From LMUY01 sp965198565 (GTDB lineage Bacteria > Pseudomonadota > Alphaproteobacteria > Acetobacterales > Acetobacteraceae), in assembly GCA_965198565.1 (NCBI GenBank), contig OZ240665.1:2852001-2916000 (forward strand): 64,000 nt of DNA, given 5' to 3'. The position numbers were made by a program, and so were the translations under genes. The notes below the pieces were generated by a model that made no database searches, had not been told where the DNA came from, and saw only the letters and a program-made list of their open reading frames with translations. Below, in pieces: positions 1 to 8,066 of the stretch. Every line of letters starts with the position of its first letter. The first letter of the stretch is position 1.

Positions 1-575
1 GACTGGCTGCGCGCGATCTCGGTGAAGCCGGACCGCGTCAGATACAGCGCGACCAGCTCCTGTTGGCCGAAGCCGTCCAGCGCCTGCCAGATCGCCACCG
101 CCTTGGTCGGGAAGCACCGGTTGGAGAAGGTGATGATGAACGGGGCGCCGGGGCGGAGCACACGGCGCACCTCGCGGAACACCGCCACCGGCTGCTGCAG
201 ATACTGCACGGAGACGCACAGGCAGGCGCCGTCGAAGGCGGCGGATGGGACGGGCAGCGCCGGGTCGGCGTTGAGGTCCTGCACGAAGCGGGCGCTGAGC
301 CGCTGGTTGGCGGCGAGTTCCTGCGCGTTCATGCCGTGGCCGGTGACGCTGGCGTAGCCGGCCTCGGGGGGCAGGTGGCTGATCCAACTGCTCATCAGGT
401 CCAGGATGGCGCCGCCGGCGGGGAGATGGCGGCGGTATAGCGCGGTGACGGTGGCGATGGCGGCCGGGTCGATATGCGCGACCAGGCGGGGCTGGGCGTA
501 GAACAGGCGGTCGGGCGACGGGTCCGCCTTGTCGAAGGCGCGGGGTGGGAGTTCGGGTAGGTCGGTGGTGGTCAT
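1..575 (-). CDS. SAM-dependent methyltransferase, cut by the window edge
   Basis: Only the first 191 codons are inside the window; the gene continues past position 1. The protein resembles class I SAM-dependent methyltransferases of the Methyltransf_11 group. ILDLMSSWISHLP (residues 57-69) sits where the SAM-binding motif I normally lies, although its glycines are not conserved. FDGACLCVSVQYL matches the motif IV strand, and REVRRVLRPGAPFIITFSNR is the typical 'chair of the leader' helix and strand after it. The start is ATG at 575. The substrate cannot be inferred. A repeat module lies just upstream of the start. Family assignment is fairly sure, role unknown. Confidence 0.75.
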   Translation of the reverse strand, partial: MTTTDLPELPPRAFDKADPSPDRLFYAQPRLVAHIDPAAIATVTALYRRHLPAGGAILDLMSSWISHLPPEAGYASVTGHGMNAQELAANQRLSARFVQDLNADPALPVPSAAFDGACLCVSVQYLQQPVAVFREVRRVLRPGAPFIITFSNRCFPTKAVAIWQALDGFGQQELVALYLTRSGFTEIARSQ

Positions 576-645
576 GCGGGGGATGTGAGGCGATTGGGGC
601 GCAGGGGTAGGGGTGTCGCGACGGCGATGTCTCGACGGGCGGCCA

Positions 646-706
646 CCACCCTCACCCCAGCCCTCTCCCGCCAGCGGGAGAGGGAGACGAGGGAGACGAG
701 GGAGAT
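646..706. repeat. Dispersed CCCTCTCCC palindrome, module 1
   Basis: A CCTCACCCC arm is followed by CCCTCTCCCG, a short loop and CGGGAGAGGG, then two copies of the 9-mer GACGAGGGA. It lies in the 130-bp spacer between the methyltransferase start and the SGNH hydrolase stop, touching that stop codon. It is the same family found at 16 other places in this window. There is no T-run, so it is not a standard intrinsic terminator. Confidence 0.8.
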
Positions 707-1470
707 TAGGGGGGGAGCACGCTGGTGAGGGTGGGGGCGAGGGCGGTGGCGAGGATCGCGTAGCCGACCGGGGTCAGGTGCAGGGCGTCGAACGAGACCT
801 GCTCGGGGAGCTGGCCGGCGGCGTTCAGCAGGTAGGCGCCGGGGTTGGCGTAGAACGTGGTGCGGCCGTCGGCGCAGGCGGCGATTTGGGCGTTCACCTG
901 GGCGTCGAGCGCGCGCAAGGGGTCGGTGGGCTCGCGGCCGGTGGGGAGCAGGCCGAGCAACACCACCCGGGTCTGCGGGCTGCGGGCGTGGATCAGGCGG
1001 ACGATCTCGGCGATGCCCAAGGCCACGTCGGCGGGGCGGCTGGCGCCGTATTTCGTGTTGTTGGTGCCGATGAGGAGCACGGCGACGCGTGGGCGCAACG
1101 GGCCCCACTCGCGCGGCAGGCGGGACAGCAGGCCCTGCGTGGTGTCGCCGGCGATGCCGAGCAGCAAGGGGGATCGGGCGCCGTAGAACAGGCTGAATAC
1201 CCCGGGGTCCCAGGAGGCGGTGAGCGAGTCGCCGAGGAAGACGAGCTGCCGGGTCGGGAGGGCGAGGCTGGGGAGCGCGGCGTCGAGCGCGTCCACCTGT
1301 GTTTGCCAGCCGGGCACGAAGGTGGTGGCGGTGGGGATGGCTTCGGCGGGCATTGGGGTGCGGCGGGGCAAGGCGGGGCAGTCGCCCTGGGCGTGGGCAG
1401 GCGCTGCGGCCAGCAGGAGCGCCAGGCTACTCAGAAGCGCGAGGCTATTGGGGCGGCGCAATGGTGTCAT
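706..1470 (-). CDS. Secreted SGNH/GDSL-type hydrolase
   Basis: Probable exported esterase or acetylhydrolase of the SGNH superfamily, 254 residues. A signal peptide is visible (Arg-rich start, hydrophobic residues 9-23, APAHAQ cleavage site at about 28). The four family blocks are present: FLGDSLT with nucleophile Ser82, GIAGDT with Gly108, GTNN with Asn137/138, and FDALHLT with the Asp228/His231 pair. The start ATG at 1470 overlaps the 3' end of the AlgF-like gene by 26 bases, so the two are probably translated together. The neighbour suggests action on O-acetylated polysaccharide, but no acyltransferase (AlgI/MBOAT) gene is nearby, so the substrate is an inference. Confidence 0.8.
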   Translation of the reverse strand: MTPLRRPNSLALLSSLALLLAAAPAHAQGDCPALPRRTPMPAEAIPTATTFVPGWQTQVDALDAALPSLALPTRQLVFLGDSLTASWDPGVFSLFYGARSPLLLGIAGDTTQGLLSRLPREWGPLRPRVAVLLIGTNNTKYGASRPADVALGIAEIVRLIHARSPQTRVVLLGLLPTGREPTDPLRALDAQVNAQIAACADGRTTFYANPGAYLLNAAGQLPEQVSFDALHLTPVGYAILATALAPTLTSVLPP

Positions 1471-2158
1471 GGGCGGCGAACGCGAGCAGCGACCCGGCGG
1501 GCCGCATCAGCCAGACGCTGGTGAGGCTGCCCGCCTCGAGCGTGCCGAGGCTGAGCGGCGGGGCGGACCCGGCGCCGCAACCCGCGGTGAGCGTAGCGGC
1601 GGCGGGGGCGACGGAGCGGGCCTGCACGCCCGCGGACGGCACGGCGGTGAAGATGGCGCGGCCGGACGCCTCGGTGAGCGTGCCGCCGGGGCAGTCGGGC
1701 GTGGCGTTGTAGAAGGCGAGGCGGGCGCGGAGCTGGTTGTAGTCCGGGTGGTCCAGCACCGGCACGGCGGTGATGCTGGCGCCGCCGGGCTGCAGCAGCA
1801 CGGTGGTGAAGCTGCCCGGCTGGACGCTGAGGCCCACCGTGGCGCGATGGCCGGCGCTCGCCAGGCGCAGTGTGACGGCGCCGGCCTGCACCGAGGTGTC
1901 GACGAAATAGGGCGAGATGCGGCCGGCATCGTCGGTGCCGAGGGCGACGGGGCCGGCAAAGGCGGTCTGGACTTGCGCCGGCCCAGGCAGCGCGTTGGCG
2001 AAGCGGAGGTAGACGGTGCTGTCCGGCAGCCGCTGGGCGTAGAGCGGGATTTGCGCCCGCGCCTGGCCCAGGGTTGCCACCAGCAGAAGGACGACAAGCC
2101 GCCCGGTCATCCGACGTCGGTGTGTAGACGTCATCCGACGTCGGCGTGGGGACGTCAT
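1445..2158 (-). CDS. AlgF-like secreted protein
   Basis: The mature part resembles AlgF, the periplasmic partner of alginate O-acetylation: it begins IPLYAQRLPDSTVYLRFANA, close to the family's LYxxxxPxGSxFVRxxN start. A hydrophobic signal peptide (GRLVVLLLVATLGQARAQ) precedes it. Three ATG codons lie in frame at 2158, 2134 and 2110, each carried by one copy of a 24-bp tandem repeat. The 2158 ATG overlaps the permease stop as ATGA and is chosen here for translational coupling; 2110 gives a more usual signal peptide. The next gene is an SGNH hydrolase, consistent with a polysaccharide acetylation or deacetylation role. Identification as AlgF family is likely; polymer unknown. Confidence 0.65.
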   Translation of the reverse strand: MTSPRRRRMTSTHRRRMTGRLVVLLLVATLGQARAQIPLYAQRLPDSTVYLRFANALPGPAQVQTAFAGPVALGTDDAGRISPYFVDTSVQAGAVTLRLASAGHRATVGLSVQPGSFTTVLLQPGGASITAVPVLDHPDYNQLRARLAFYNATPDCPGGTLTEASGRAIFTAVPSAGVQARSVAPAAATLTAGCGAGSAPPLSLGTLEAGSLTSVWLMRPAGSLLAFAAHDTIAPPQ

Positions 2159-2175
2159 CCGACGTCGGCGTGGGG
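2108..2175. repeat. 24-bp tandem repeat carrying start codons
   Basis: Three copies (2108-2131, 2132-2155, and a slightly shortened 2156-2175) of a unit beginning CATCCGACGTCGG. Read on the minus strand each supplies ATG in the AlgF-like frame (MTS, MTS, MTG), and the distal copy also encodes the last residues and stop of the AI-2E permease. Confidence 0.85.
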
Positions 2176-3288
2176 GCGGTCGGCGCCGAGCATGTGGCCG
2201 AGCCCGGTGAGGCCGGGAAGGTGGTCGCACACGATCTTGGTGACGGCGAGCAGCGGCACCGAGAGCAGGGCGCCGGGAATGCCCCACATCCAGTCCCAGA
2301 AGAACAGCGAAACGATCACCAGCACCGGGTTGAGCGTGAGGCGCCGGGCCAGCAGCATGGGGGTGATGGTTTCGCCCTCCATGATGTGGATGGCGAGGTA
2401 GACCCCAGCCGGCACGAGCGCGAACAGCGGCTGCGAGAAGGTGAACAGGCCGACGACGAAGAAGATCCCGATGCCGGTCATCGGGCCGAGGATGGGGATG
2501 TAGTTGAGCAGGAAGGCGATGGTGCCGAACAGCAGCGGGTTGGGCAGGCCGAGCAGCCAGACGGAGACGCCGTTCAGCGTGCCGACCAAGGTGTTCATGA
2601 CCGTGATGGTGGCGAGGTAGCTGGCGACGTTCTCCTCTATCTCGCTGGCGATCTGGACGGCCCGGCGCTTGTCTTCCCAGGTGGGCAGCACCTCGACCAG
2701 GCGGCGCAGCAGGGTGTCGCCGGCGTAGAGGAAGAAATACAGCAGCAGGAGGATGGTGAAGGCGTCCGCCAGCATGTTCTTGACGCCGGACAGGATGGAG
2801 CCGCCGAGCGAGCCGATGCTGGAGAGGCCGGGGATGCCGCCGCCTTGCGACCCGCCGCCGCCGCCGCCGAGCATGCCGGAGAGCTTGTCGTAGCCGTGCT
2901 GCAGGTAGGCGACCGGGCCCTGCAGGAAGCCGAACTTCTGCTGGATGGTGGGCAGGCTCTGCGGGATGCGGCCGACCCATTCGGTGGCGGGAACCGAGAT
3001 GGCGGCGGTGACGCCGCCGACGACGACGAACAGCACGATGATCAGCAGCAGGGCGGCCAGCGCGCGCGGGATGTGCAGGCGCTTGTTGAGGAAGCGCATG
3101 GCCGGGGACAGCAGCAGGTAGAGCACGATGGCGAGGGTGAAGGGCAGCAGGAAGGCGGCGGCGAAGTAGAGCGTGTATGCGACCGCGAGCACGGCGAGGG
3201 TGCCGAGCGCCTTGCTGCCGGCCTTGCGGGTGACGTTGGGCGGCGGCGGGTCGCGCTCGAGCGCGGGTGGGTGTTCGACGACGTCCAT
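2155..3288 (-). CDS. AI-2E family (PerM/UPF0118) membrane transporter
   Basis: A 377-residue inner-membrane protein of the AI-2 exporter-like family. There is a hydrophobic pair near residues 30-90, a Gly-rich insert in the middle (LGGGGGGSQGGG), and a cluster of helices in the second half with the family pattern NPLLFGTIAFLLNYIPILGP followed by a Gly-rich helix and LxxNPVLVIVSLFFWDWMWG. Family members export small molecules or ions; the cargo here is unknown. Start is ATG at 3288. The stop overlaps the first ATG of the AlgF-like gene. The poly-Gly insert is longer than usual for the family, judged from memory. Confidence 0.85.
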   Translation of the reverse strand: MDVVEHPPALERDPPPPNVTRKAGSKALGTLAVLAVAYTLYFAAAFLLPFTLAIVLYLLLSPAMRFLNKRLHIPRALAALLLIIVLFVVVGGVTAAISVPATEWVGRIPQSLPTIQQKFGFLQGPVAYLQHGYDKLSGMLGGGGGGSQGGGIPGLSSIGSLGGSILSGVKNMLADAFTILLLLYFFLYAGDTLLRRLVEVLPTWEDKRRAVQIASEIEENVASYLATITVMNTLVGTLNGVSVWLLGLPNPLLFGTIAFLLNYIPILGPMTGIGIFFVVGLFTFSQPLFALVPAGVYLAIHIMEGETITPMLLARRLTLNPVLVIVSLFFWDWMWGIPGALLSVPLLAVTKIVCDHLPGLTGLGHMLGADRPHADVG

Positions 3289-3350
3289 GACTGTGGTTTT
3301 CCTCGCGGGGCGTGCGAATTGAGCGTTCTAGCTCGGCTCAAGGTTGCGCG

Positions 3351-3845
3351 TCATGGGGAATTGGCGGCAAGGGCGGCGGCGATGGGGGCTTGCAGGCTTT
3401 CGGGGCTGGCGGTGGGCGGGAAGCGGTCCTGCACCTGTCCGTCGCGGCCGACGAGGAACTTGGTGAAGTTCCACTTGATGGCGCCGAGGCCGAGCAGGCC
3501 GGTCTTTTCCTGCTTGAGCCAGCGATAGAGCGGGTCGGCGCCGGGTCCGTTCACGAGGGTTTTGGCGAGGACGGGAAAGGTGACGTCGTATTTGGCGGTG
3601 CAGAAGCTGGCGATGTCGCTGGCGGTGCCGGGTTCCTGGTGTCCGAACTGGTTGCAGGGGAAGCCGAGCACGGTGAGTCCGGCGTCCTGGTATTGGCGCC
3701 AGAGCGACTCGAGGCCGGCATATTGCGGGGTGAAGCCGCATTTGGAGGCGGTGTTGACGATGAGCAGGACGCGCCCGGCATAGGCGGCGAGTGGGTGGGG
3801 GGTGCCGTCGGGAGCCTGGGGGGTGAAGTCGAAGGCGGTGGGCAT
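3351..3845 (-). CDS. Glutathione peroxidase family thiol peroxidase
   Basis: A 164-residue cytoplasmic peroxide-reducing enzyme. The catalytic tetrad is visible: Cys in NTASKCGFTPQY (about residue 36), Gln in GFPCNQFGHQE, Trp and Asn in IKWNFTKFLV. The active residue is cysteine, not selenocysteine, as usual for bacterial members, which mostly use thioredoxin as reductant. The start at 3845 is chosen because AGGAG lies seven bases upstream; a longer reading frame to 3932 lacks homology. It is not obviously in an operon with its neighbours. Confidence 0.92.
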   Translation of the reverse strand: MPTAFDFTPQAPDGTPHPLAAYAGRVLLIVNTASKCGFTPQYAGLESLWRQYQDAGLTVLGFPCNQFGHQEPGTASDIASFCTAKYDVTFPVLAKTLVNGPGADPLYRWLKQEKTGLLGLGAIKWNFTKFLVGRDGQVQDRFPPTASPESLQAPIAAALAANSP

Positions 3846-3885
3846 GGGGGACTCCTGATGGCTTGGCTGCTGGCGGCGATCCGGC

Positions 3886-4182
3886 TCAGACTCGAGTGGG
3901 GATATCTGACCGATCGTGAAAGACGCCGACAATCACCGGCGGCAGGGTGGTGCTGTAGGCGATCCAGTAGCTGCCCGTCTTGGTCCATCGCCGGCCCGGC
4001 TGGGCCAGGCCCGGATAGGGCCGAGGCGCCGAGAGTCCGGCTGCGGGATCCTGTGAAATGACGCGTTCTGCCTGTTGCAGAGCGCGATCAAGCCGGATGA
4101 TAGCCTCGACCCGGCCGCGTCGTTCGTAGTGTTGCCGAAGTGCCCGGACCATCTCGGCTGCCTTCGGCGTGTAGGCGATCAC
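3886..4182 (-). CDS. ParE/RelE-type toxin of a type II module
   Basis: A 98-residue protein with the RelE/ParE fold signature: an N-terminal helix region (PKAAEMVRALRQHYERRGR), then GLSAPRPYPGLAQPGRRW, and the C-terminal beta strands YWIAYSTTLPPVIVGVFHDR ending in a basic tail. It starts with GTG at 4182, overlapping the antitoxin stop as GTGA, the normal coupling of these modules. Family members inhibit translation or gyrase; which applies here is not visible. Confidence 0.75.
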   Translation of the reverse strand: MIAYTPKAAEMVRALRQHYERRGRVEAIIRLDRALQQAERVISQDPAAGLSAPRPYPGLAQPGRRWTKTGSYWIAYSTTLPPVIVGVFHDRSDIPTRV

Positions 4183-4361
4183 CTGGTCGCGGTGCGGCCA
4201 TCTCGTCTCGTGCCGATCCGCGTCAATGCGTCCTGCAGGTCGCGGTGGACGCTTTGCGAGGGCACGGTCTTGCCGGCGGCAAGTTCGGCCTCACTCTCGG
4301 CCAGGGCGGCGAGCCAGCCAGTGGGTGGGTCGCGCGTCAGGTCAGGCTGGTCCTGGTTCAT
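4179..4361 (-). CDS. Antitoxin of the ParE-type module
   Basis: A 60-residue acidic protein, MNQDQPDLTRDP at the start and DLQDALTRIGTRR near the end. The stretch AESEAELAAGKTVPSQSVHR resembles the toxin-wrapping helix of ParD/CopG-type antitoxins, where an E-A/I-A-A-G-K/R-xVP pattern is common. It lies directly before and overlaps the toxin gene. Too short to classify its DNA-binding part; assignment rests mainly on position, size and this motif. Confidence 0.65.
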   Translation of the reverse strand: MNQDQPDLTRDPPTGWLAALAESEAELAAGKTVPSQSVHRDLQDALTRIGTRRDGRTATR

Positions 4362-4442
4362 GCCGGTGATGATAGCCGTGCTGGCCAAATTGCCCAAGGG
4401 TTTGCCGCCCCCGTTTTCGGCTCGTATTTTGGGCGCTCTCCG

Positions 4443-4467
4443 CTTATGTGTGCGCTTGCAACATAAG
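4443..4467. promoter_or_regulatory. Inverted repeat in the antitoxin-typA spacer
   Basis: CTTATGT and ACATAAG face each other across 11 bases in the 147-bp divergent spacer. It could be a hairpin in the typA leader or an operator; the sequence gives no decision. No other clear promoter was recognised here. Confidence 0.35.
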
Positions 4468-4508
4468 TAGGCGTGGCGGCCCGCCAAGGCTGGCCCGGTA
4501 GTAGACGC

Positions 4509-6338
4509 ATGGACATCCGCAACATCGCCATCATCGCCCATGTCGACCACGGCAAGACTACGCTGGTCGACCAACTGCTGCGCCAATCCGGCGCGTTCCG
4601 CGAGCACCAGCAGGTGGCGGAGCGGGCGCTGGACCGCAACGACCTGGAGAAGGAGCGCGGCATCACCATCCTGGCCAAGGTGGCCAGCGTGGAGTGGAAG
4701 GGCACGCGCATCAACATCGTGGACACGCCGGGCCACGCCGACTTCGGCGGCGAGGTGGAGCGCATCCTCAACATGGTGGATGGCGCCATCGTGCTGGTGG
4801 ACGCGGCCGAGGGCGTGCTGCCGCAGACCAAGTTCGTGGTCGGGAAGGCGCTGGCGCAAGGGCTGAAGCCGATCGTGGTGGTGAACAAGGTGGACCGCCA
4901 GGATGGGCGGCCGGACGAGGTCCACACCGAGGTGTTCGACCTGTTCGCCGCGCTCGGCGCCACCGACGAGCAGCTCGACTTCCCGATGCTGTTCGCCTCC
5001 GGGCGGCAGGGCTGGGCGGACCTGGAGCTGGAGGGCGCCCGCCGCGACCTGAGCCCGATGTTCGACCTGGTGCTGCGCCACGTTCCGGCCCCGGCGCTCG
5101 ACCCGGCGGCGCCGTTCGCGATGGTCGCCTCCATCCTGGACTACGACAACTTCCTCGGCCGGGTGCTGACTGGGCGGGTGGAGCAGGGCACGGCGCGGCT
5201 CAACATGCCGCTCAAGGTGCTGCGCTCGGACGGCAGCGTGGTCGAAACCGGCCGGCTGACCAAGCTGATGAGCTTCCGCGGGCTCGAGCGGGTGGCGGTG
5301 GACGAGGTGGTGGCGGGCGACATCATCGCCGTCGCCGGGCTGACCGATGCCACGGTGCCGGACACGGTGGGGTCGCCTGACCTGGCCGAGCCGCTGCACG
5401 CCACGCCGATCGACCCGCCGACGCTGGCGATGACGTTCCGGGTCAATGACGGGCCGTTGGGCGGGCGCGAGGGCAAGAAGGTCACCTCGCGGCAGATCCG
5501 CGACCGGCTGCTGCGGGAATCGGAGGGCAACGTCGCCATCAAGATCACCGAGAGCAACGAGAGCGAGGCGTTCGAGGTGGCCGGGCGGGGCGAGTTGCAG
5601 CTTGGCGTGCTGATCGAGACCATGCGGCGCGAAGGCTTCGAGCTCACCATCGGCCGCCCCCGCGTGCTGACCCGCAAGAACGAGGCGACGGGGGAGCGCG
5701 AGGAGCCGAGCGAAGAGGTGTTGATCGACGTCGACGAGCCGTTCTCGGGCGTGGTGGTGGAGAAGATGAGCCGGCGCAAGGGCGTCATGCAGGACATGCG
5801 GCCCTCGGGCGGCGGCAAGGTGCGGCTGACCTTCAGCATCCCGTCACGCGGGCTGATCGGCTACCACGGCGAGTTCCTGACCGACACGCGCGGCAGCGGG
5901 GTGATGAACCGGCTGTTCGCGGGCTATGTGCCATGGGCCGGGGCGATCGAGGGGCGGCGCAACGGCTCGCTGATCTCGACCGAGGGCGGGGAGGCGATCC
6001 ACTACGCGCTGTGGTACCTGCAGGAGCGCGGCACGCTGTTCGTGAGCCCGGGCGACAAGGTCTATGAGGGATTGATCCTGGGGGAGCACTCGCGCGAGAG
6101 CGATCTCGACGTGAATCCGATCAAGGAGAAGAAGCTCACCAACGTGCGCGCTTCCGGCAAGGACGACGCGATGCTGCTGATCCCGCCGCGCAAGATGTCG
6201 CTGGAGCAGGCGATTTCGTATATCGAGGACGACGAATTGGTGGAGGTGACGCCGGCGGCGATCCGGTTGCGCAAGCGCCATCTCGATCCGCACGAGCGCA
6301 AGCGGGCTGGGCGGCAGGCGGATTCCGCGGCAGCATGA
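4509..6338 (+). CDS. typA: Translational GTPase TypA/BipA
   Basis: A 609-residue ribosome-binding GTPase of the EF-G family, needed for ribosome assembly and stress adaptation. The G domain shows AHVDHGKTT (G1), RGITI (G2), DTPGHADF (G3) and VVNKVDR (G4). The EF-Tu-like second domain follows, then the domain III/V region, and the C-terminal domain typical of BipA (SRGLIGYHGEFLTDTRGSG, later YALWYLQERG and GLILGEHSRESDLDVN). ATG at 4509 is chosen because the family begins IRNIAIIAHVDHGK. Full length, monocistronic by appearance. Confidence 0.98.
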   Translation: MDIRNIAIIAHVDHGKTTLVDQLLRQSGAFREHQQVAERALDRNDLEKERGITILAKVASVEWKGTRINIVDTPGHADFGGEVERILNMVDGAIVLVDAAEGVLPQTKFVVGKALAQGLKPIVVVNKVDRQDGRPDEVHTEVFDLFAALGATDEQLDFPMLFASGRQGWADLELEGARRDLSPMFDLVLRHVPAPALDPAAPFAMVASILDYDNFLGRVLTGRVEQGTARLNMPLKVLRSDGSVVETGRLTKLMSFRGLERVAVDEVVAGDIIAVAGLTDATVPDTVGSPDLAEPLHATPIDPPTLAMTFRVNDGPLGGREGKKVTSRQIRDRLLRESEGNVAIKITESNESEAFEVAGRGELQLGVLIETMRREGFELTIGRPRVLTRKNEATGEREEPSEEVLIDVDEPFSGVVVEKMSRRKGVMQDMRPSGGGKVRLTFSIPSRGLIGYHGEFLTDTRGSGVMNRLFAGYVPWAGAIEGRRNGSLISTEGGEAIHYALWYLQERGTLFVSPGDKVYEGLILGEHSRESDLDVNPIKEKKLTNVRASGKDDAMLLIPPRKMSLEQAISYIEDDELVEVTPAAIRLRKRHLDPHERKRAGRQADSAAA

Positions 6339-6433
6339 TGCTGTCACGCAACCATGTTGCTGGCGATTCGTTCGTTGATTGTGAAATGGGCCGCCGTGGA
6401 TCGCCCACGGCTTGGCTTGCAATGGAGAAGTGT

Positions 6434-6700
6434 ATGAAGATGCTTTCGATGCTGGCGGCCACTGGGTTGCTCGCCGTTACTGCCGCCGGCCCGGTGATGG
6501 CGCAAGCCGTGACGAACTCGACCGCTGCCGGCACGGCCACGGCGCCGAGCGCAGGGGAAGGCGCGCCGGCTGCAGGCACGTCCGCGGGCAAGGTTGCAAC
6601 CAGCGGGTCAACCCACCCCATGGCCAAGAAATACAAGCGTTTCACCAGCAGCTCGCGCAACACCGCCACTGGGACCGCTCCGGCGCCGGCTGGCAAGTAG
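6434..6700 (+). CDS. Small secreted Ala/Thr/Gly-rich protein
   Basis: An 88-residue protein of unknown function. It has a clear signal peptide (MKMLSMLAATGLLAVTAAG, cleavage after VMAQA) and a low-complexity mature part rich in Ala, Gly, Ser and Thr with a basic stretch HPMAKKYKRF. GGAGAAG ends four bases before the ATG at 6434, so this start is preferred over ATG at 6422. A strong intrinsic terminator follows, so it forms its own transcript. Several similar small secreted proteins occur in this window. Confidence 0.65.
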   Translation: MKMLSMLAATGLLAVTAAGPVMAQAVTNSTAAGTATAPSAGEGAPAAGTSAGKVATSGSTHPMAKKYKRFTSSSRNTATGTAPAPAGK

Positions 6701-6724
6701 CTCGATGGCGGCTGGCTGACTGGG

Positions 6725-6754
6725 AGGCCTGGAGCGATCGGCTCCAGGCCTTTC
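6725..6754 (+). terminator. Rho-independent terminator
   Basis: An 11-bp perfect stem (AGGCCTGGAGC with GCTCCAGGCCT) around a five-base loop, followed by TTTC. It lies 25 bases after the small secreted protein gene and ends just before the start of the next gene. It is the only textbook terminator recognised in the window. Confidence 0.85.
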
Positions 6755-6760
6755 TCGTGC

Positions 6761-8011
6761 TTGGATAAGCCCGTCTTGGACAAACCAACCTCGCGGCGGG
6801 CCTTCGCCGTGATGGCGGGGTATGGTTTCGTCGCCGGGCTGCCGTTCCCGCTGTCCGGCTTCACCCTGCGGCAGTGGTTGAGTGAAGGCGGCACACCGCT
6901 GGTGCTGATCGGGCTGACGGCGAGCGTCGGCCTCCCCTACAGCCTCAAATTCCTCTGGGCGCCGGCGCTGGACCGGCTGCCGCCGCCTGGCGTGTTGGCC
7001 CGGCTCGGGCAGCGCAGGGGGTGGCTGATGCTGGTGCAGCCGCTGCTGGTGGTTGCGTGCGTGGGCTTGGCGCTGGGCAGCCCGGCGCAGCCTCGGGCGC
7101 TGATCGGGTTTGCGGCCGCTGTGGCGCTGCTGTCTGCGACGCAGGACATCGGGATCGATGCCTGGCGAATCGAGATGTTCCCGGAACGGCTGCAGGGCAG
7201 CGCGCTGGCGGCTTATGTGTGGGGCTATCGCGCGGCGCTGCTGGTCGCCGGGTCGGCGGCGATTGGGCTGGCGGGGCGGCTGGGCTGGCATGGCGCGCTG
7301 CTGGCGGTGGCGGCGCTGGTGGCGCTCGGGCCGGTGCTGACTTGGCTGGCGCCGGTTCCGCACACGGCGGCGATGGGCGGGCGGCTGTCGTTGCGCCGCG
7401 CGGTGGCGGCGCCGATCGTGGAGTTCCTGAAGCGCCCGGGCGCGGTCGCGACGCTGGCCTTCGTCATGCTGTTCAAGCTGGGCGAGGCGATGGCGGGGAC
7501 GATGGCGCCGCCGTTCTATCGCTCGCTCGGGTTCGACCGGGCGCAAGTGGCGCTCGCCATCGGCGTGCCTGCGCTGGCGGCGAGCCTGGCGGGGGCGGCG
7601 GTGGGCGGGGCGCTGGTGGCCTGGCTCGGGGCCAAGCGGGCGCTGATCCTGACCGGCTTCGTGCAGATGGCCTCGATGGGGCTGTATTTCGCGCTGGCGT
7701 ATTCGGGCGGCAACCCGGCGATCCTGGTGGCCAAGGTGGTGCTCGAGGGGTTTGCCGAGGCGATGGCGGACGCGGCGTTCCTGACCTTCCTGTCGAGCCT
7801 GTGCGCGCCGGGCTTTTCGGCCACGCAATACGCGCTGTTGTCCTCGCTGGCGGTGGTGCCGTTGCGCACGGTGGGCGGGCTGTCCGGCTTGCTGGCGGAA
7901 CGGCTCGGCTGGCTGGATTTCTACGGCGTGGCGATCTTTGCCGCGGTGCCGGCGATGCTGGTGATGCTGCGGTTGCTGCGGCGCGGCGCGGCGATGCCCG
8001 CCGCGGTGTAG
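6761..8011 (+). CDS. AmpG-like MFS permease
   Basis: A 416-residue, roughly 12-helix transporter of the AmpG/PAT branch of the major facilitator superfamily. Diagnostic stretches are GFVAGLPFPLSGFTLRQWL at the first helix, YSLKFLWAPALDR after helix 2, and SATQDIGIDAWRIE, the AmpG ATQDxxxDA motif. Characterised members import anhydromuropeptides for cell-wall recycling. The start is unclear: TTG at 6761 or TTG at 6776; no ATG precedes the first helix and no Shine-Dalgarno sequence stands out. It follows the terminator closely, so its promoter must be unusual or the terminator leaky. Confidence 0.85.
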   Translation: MDKPVLDKPTSRRAFAVMAGYGFVAGLPFPLSGFTLRQWLSEGGTPLVLIGLTASVGLPYSLKFLWAPALDRLPPPGVLARLGQRRGWLMLVQPLLVVACVGLALGSPAQPRALIGFAAAVALLSATQDIGIDAWRIEMFPERLQGSALAAYVWGYRAALLVAGSAAIGLAGRLGWHGALLAVAALVALGPVLTWLAPVPHTAAMGGRLSLRRAVAAPIVEFLKRPGAVATLAFVMLFKLGEAMAGTMAPPFYRSLGFDRAQVALAIGVPALAASLAGAAVGGALVAWLGAKRALILTGFVQMASMGLYFALAYSGGNPAILVAKVVLEGFAEAMADAAFLTFLSSLCAPGFSATQYALLSSLAVVPLRTVGGLSGLLAERLGWLDFYGVAIFAAVPAMLVMLRLLRRGAAMPAAV

Positions 8012-8066
8012 ACCCGGCGGCAACGGCCATGCAGAGTGCCCCAGGCAGGTATGCGAGGACGAGATC

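Noticed and set aside
4179..5399. Long open frame on the minus strand through typA and the antitoxin
   Set aside because: Only its last 60 codons (the antitoxin) make sense; the rest is antisense to typA with the Arg/His-rich composition of frames opposite high-GC genes.
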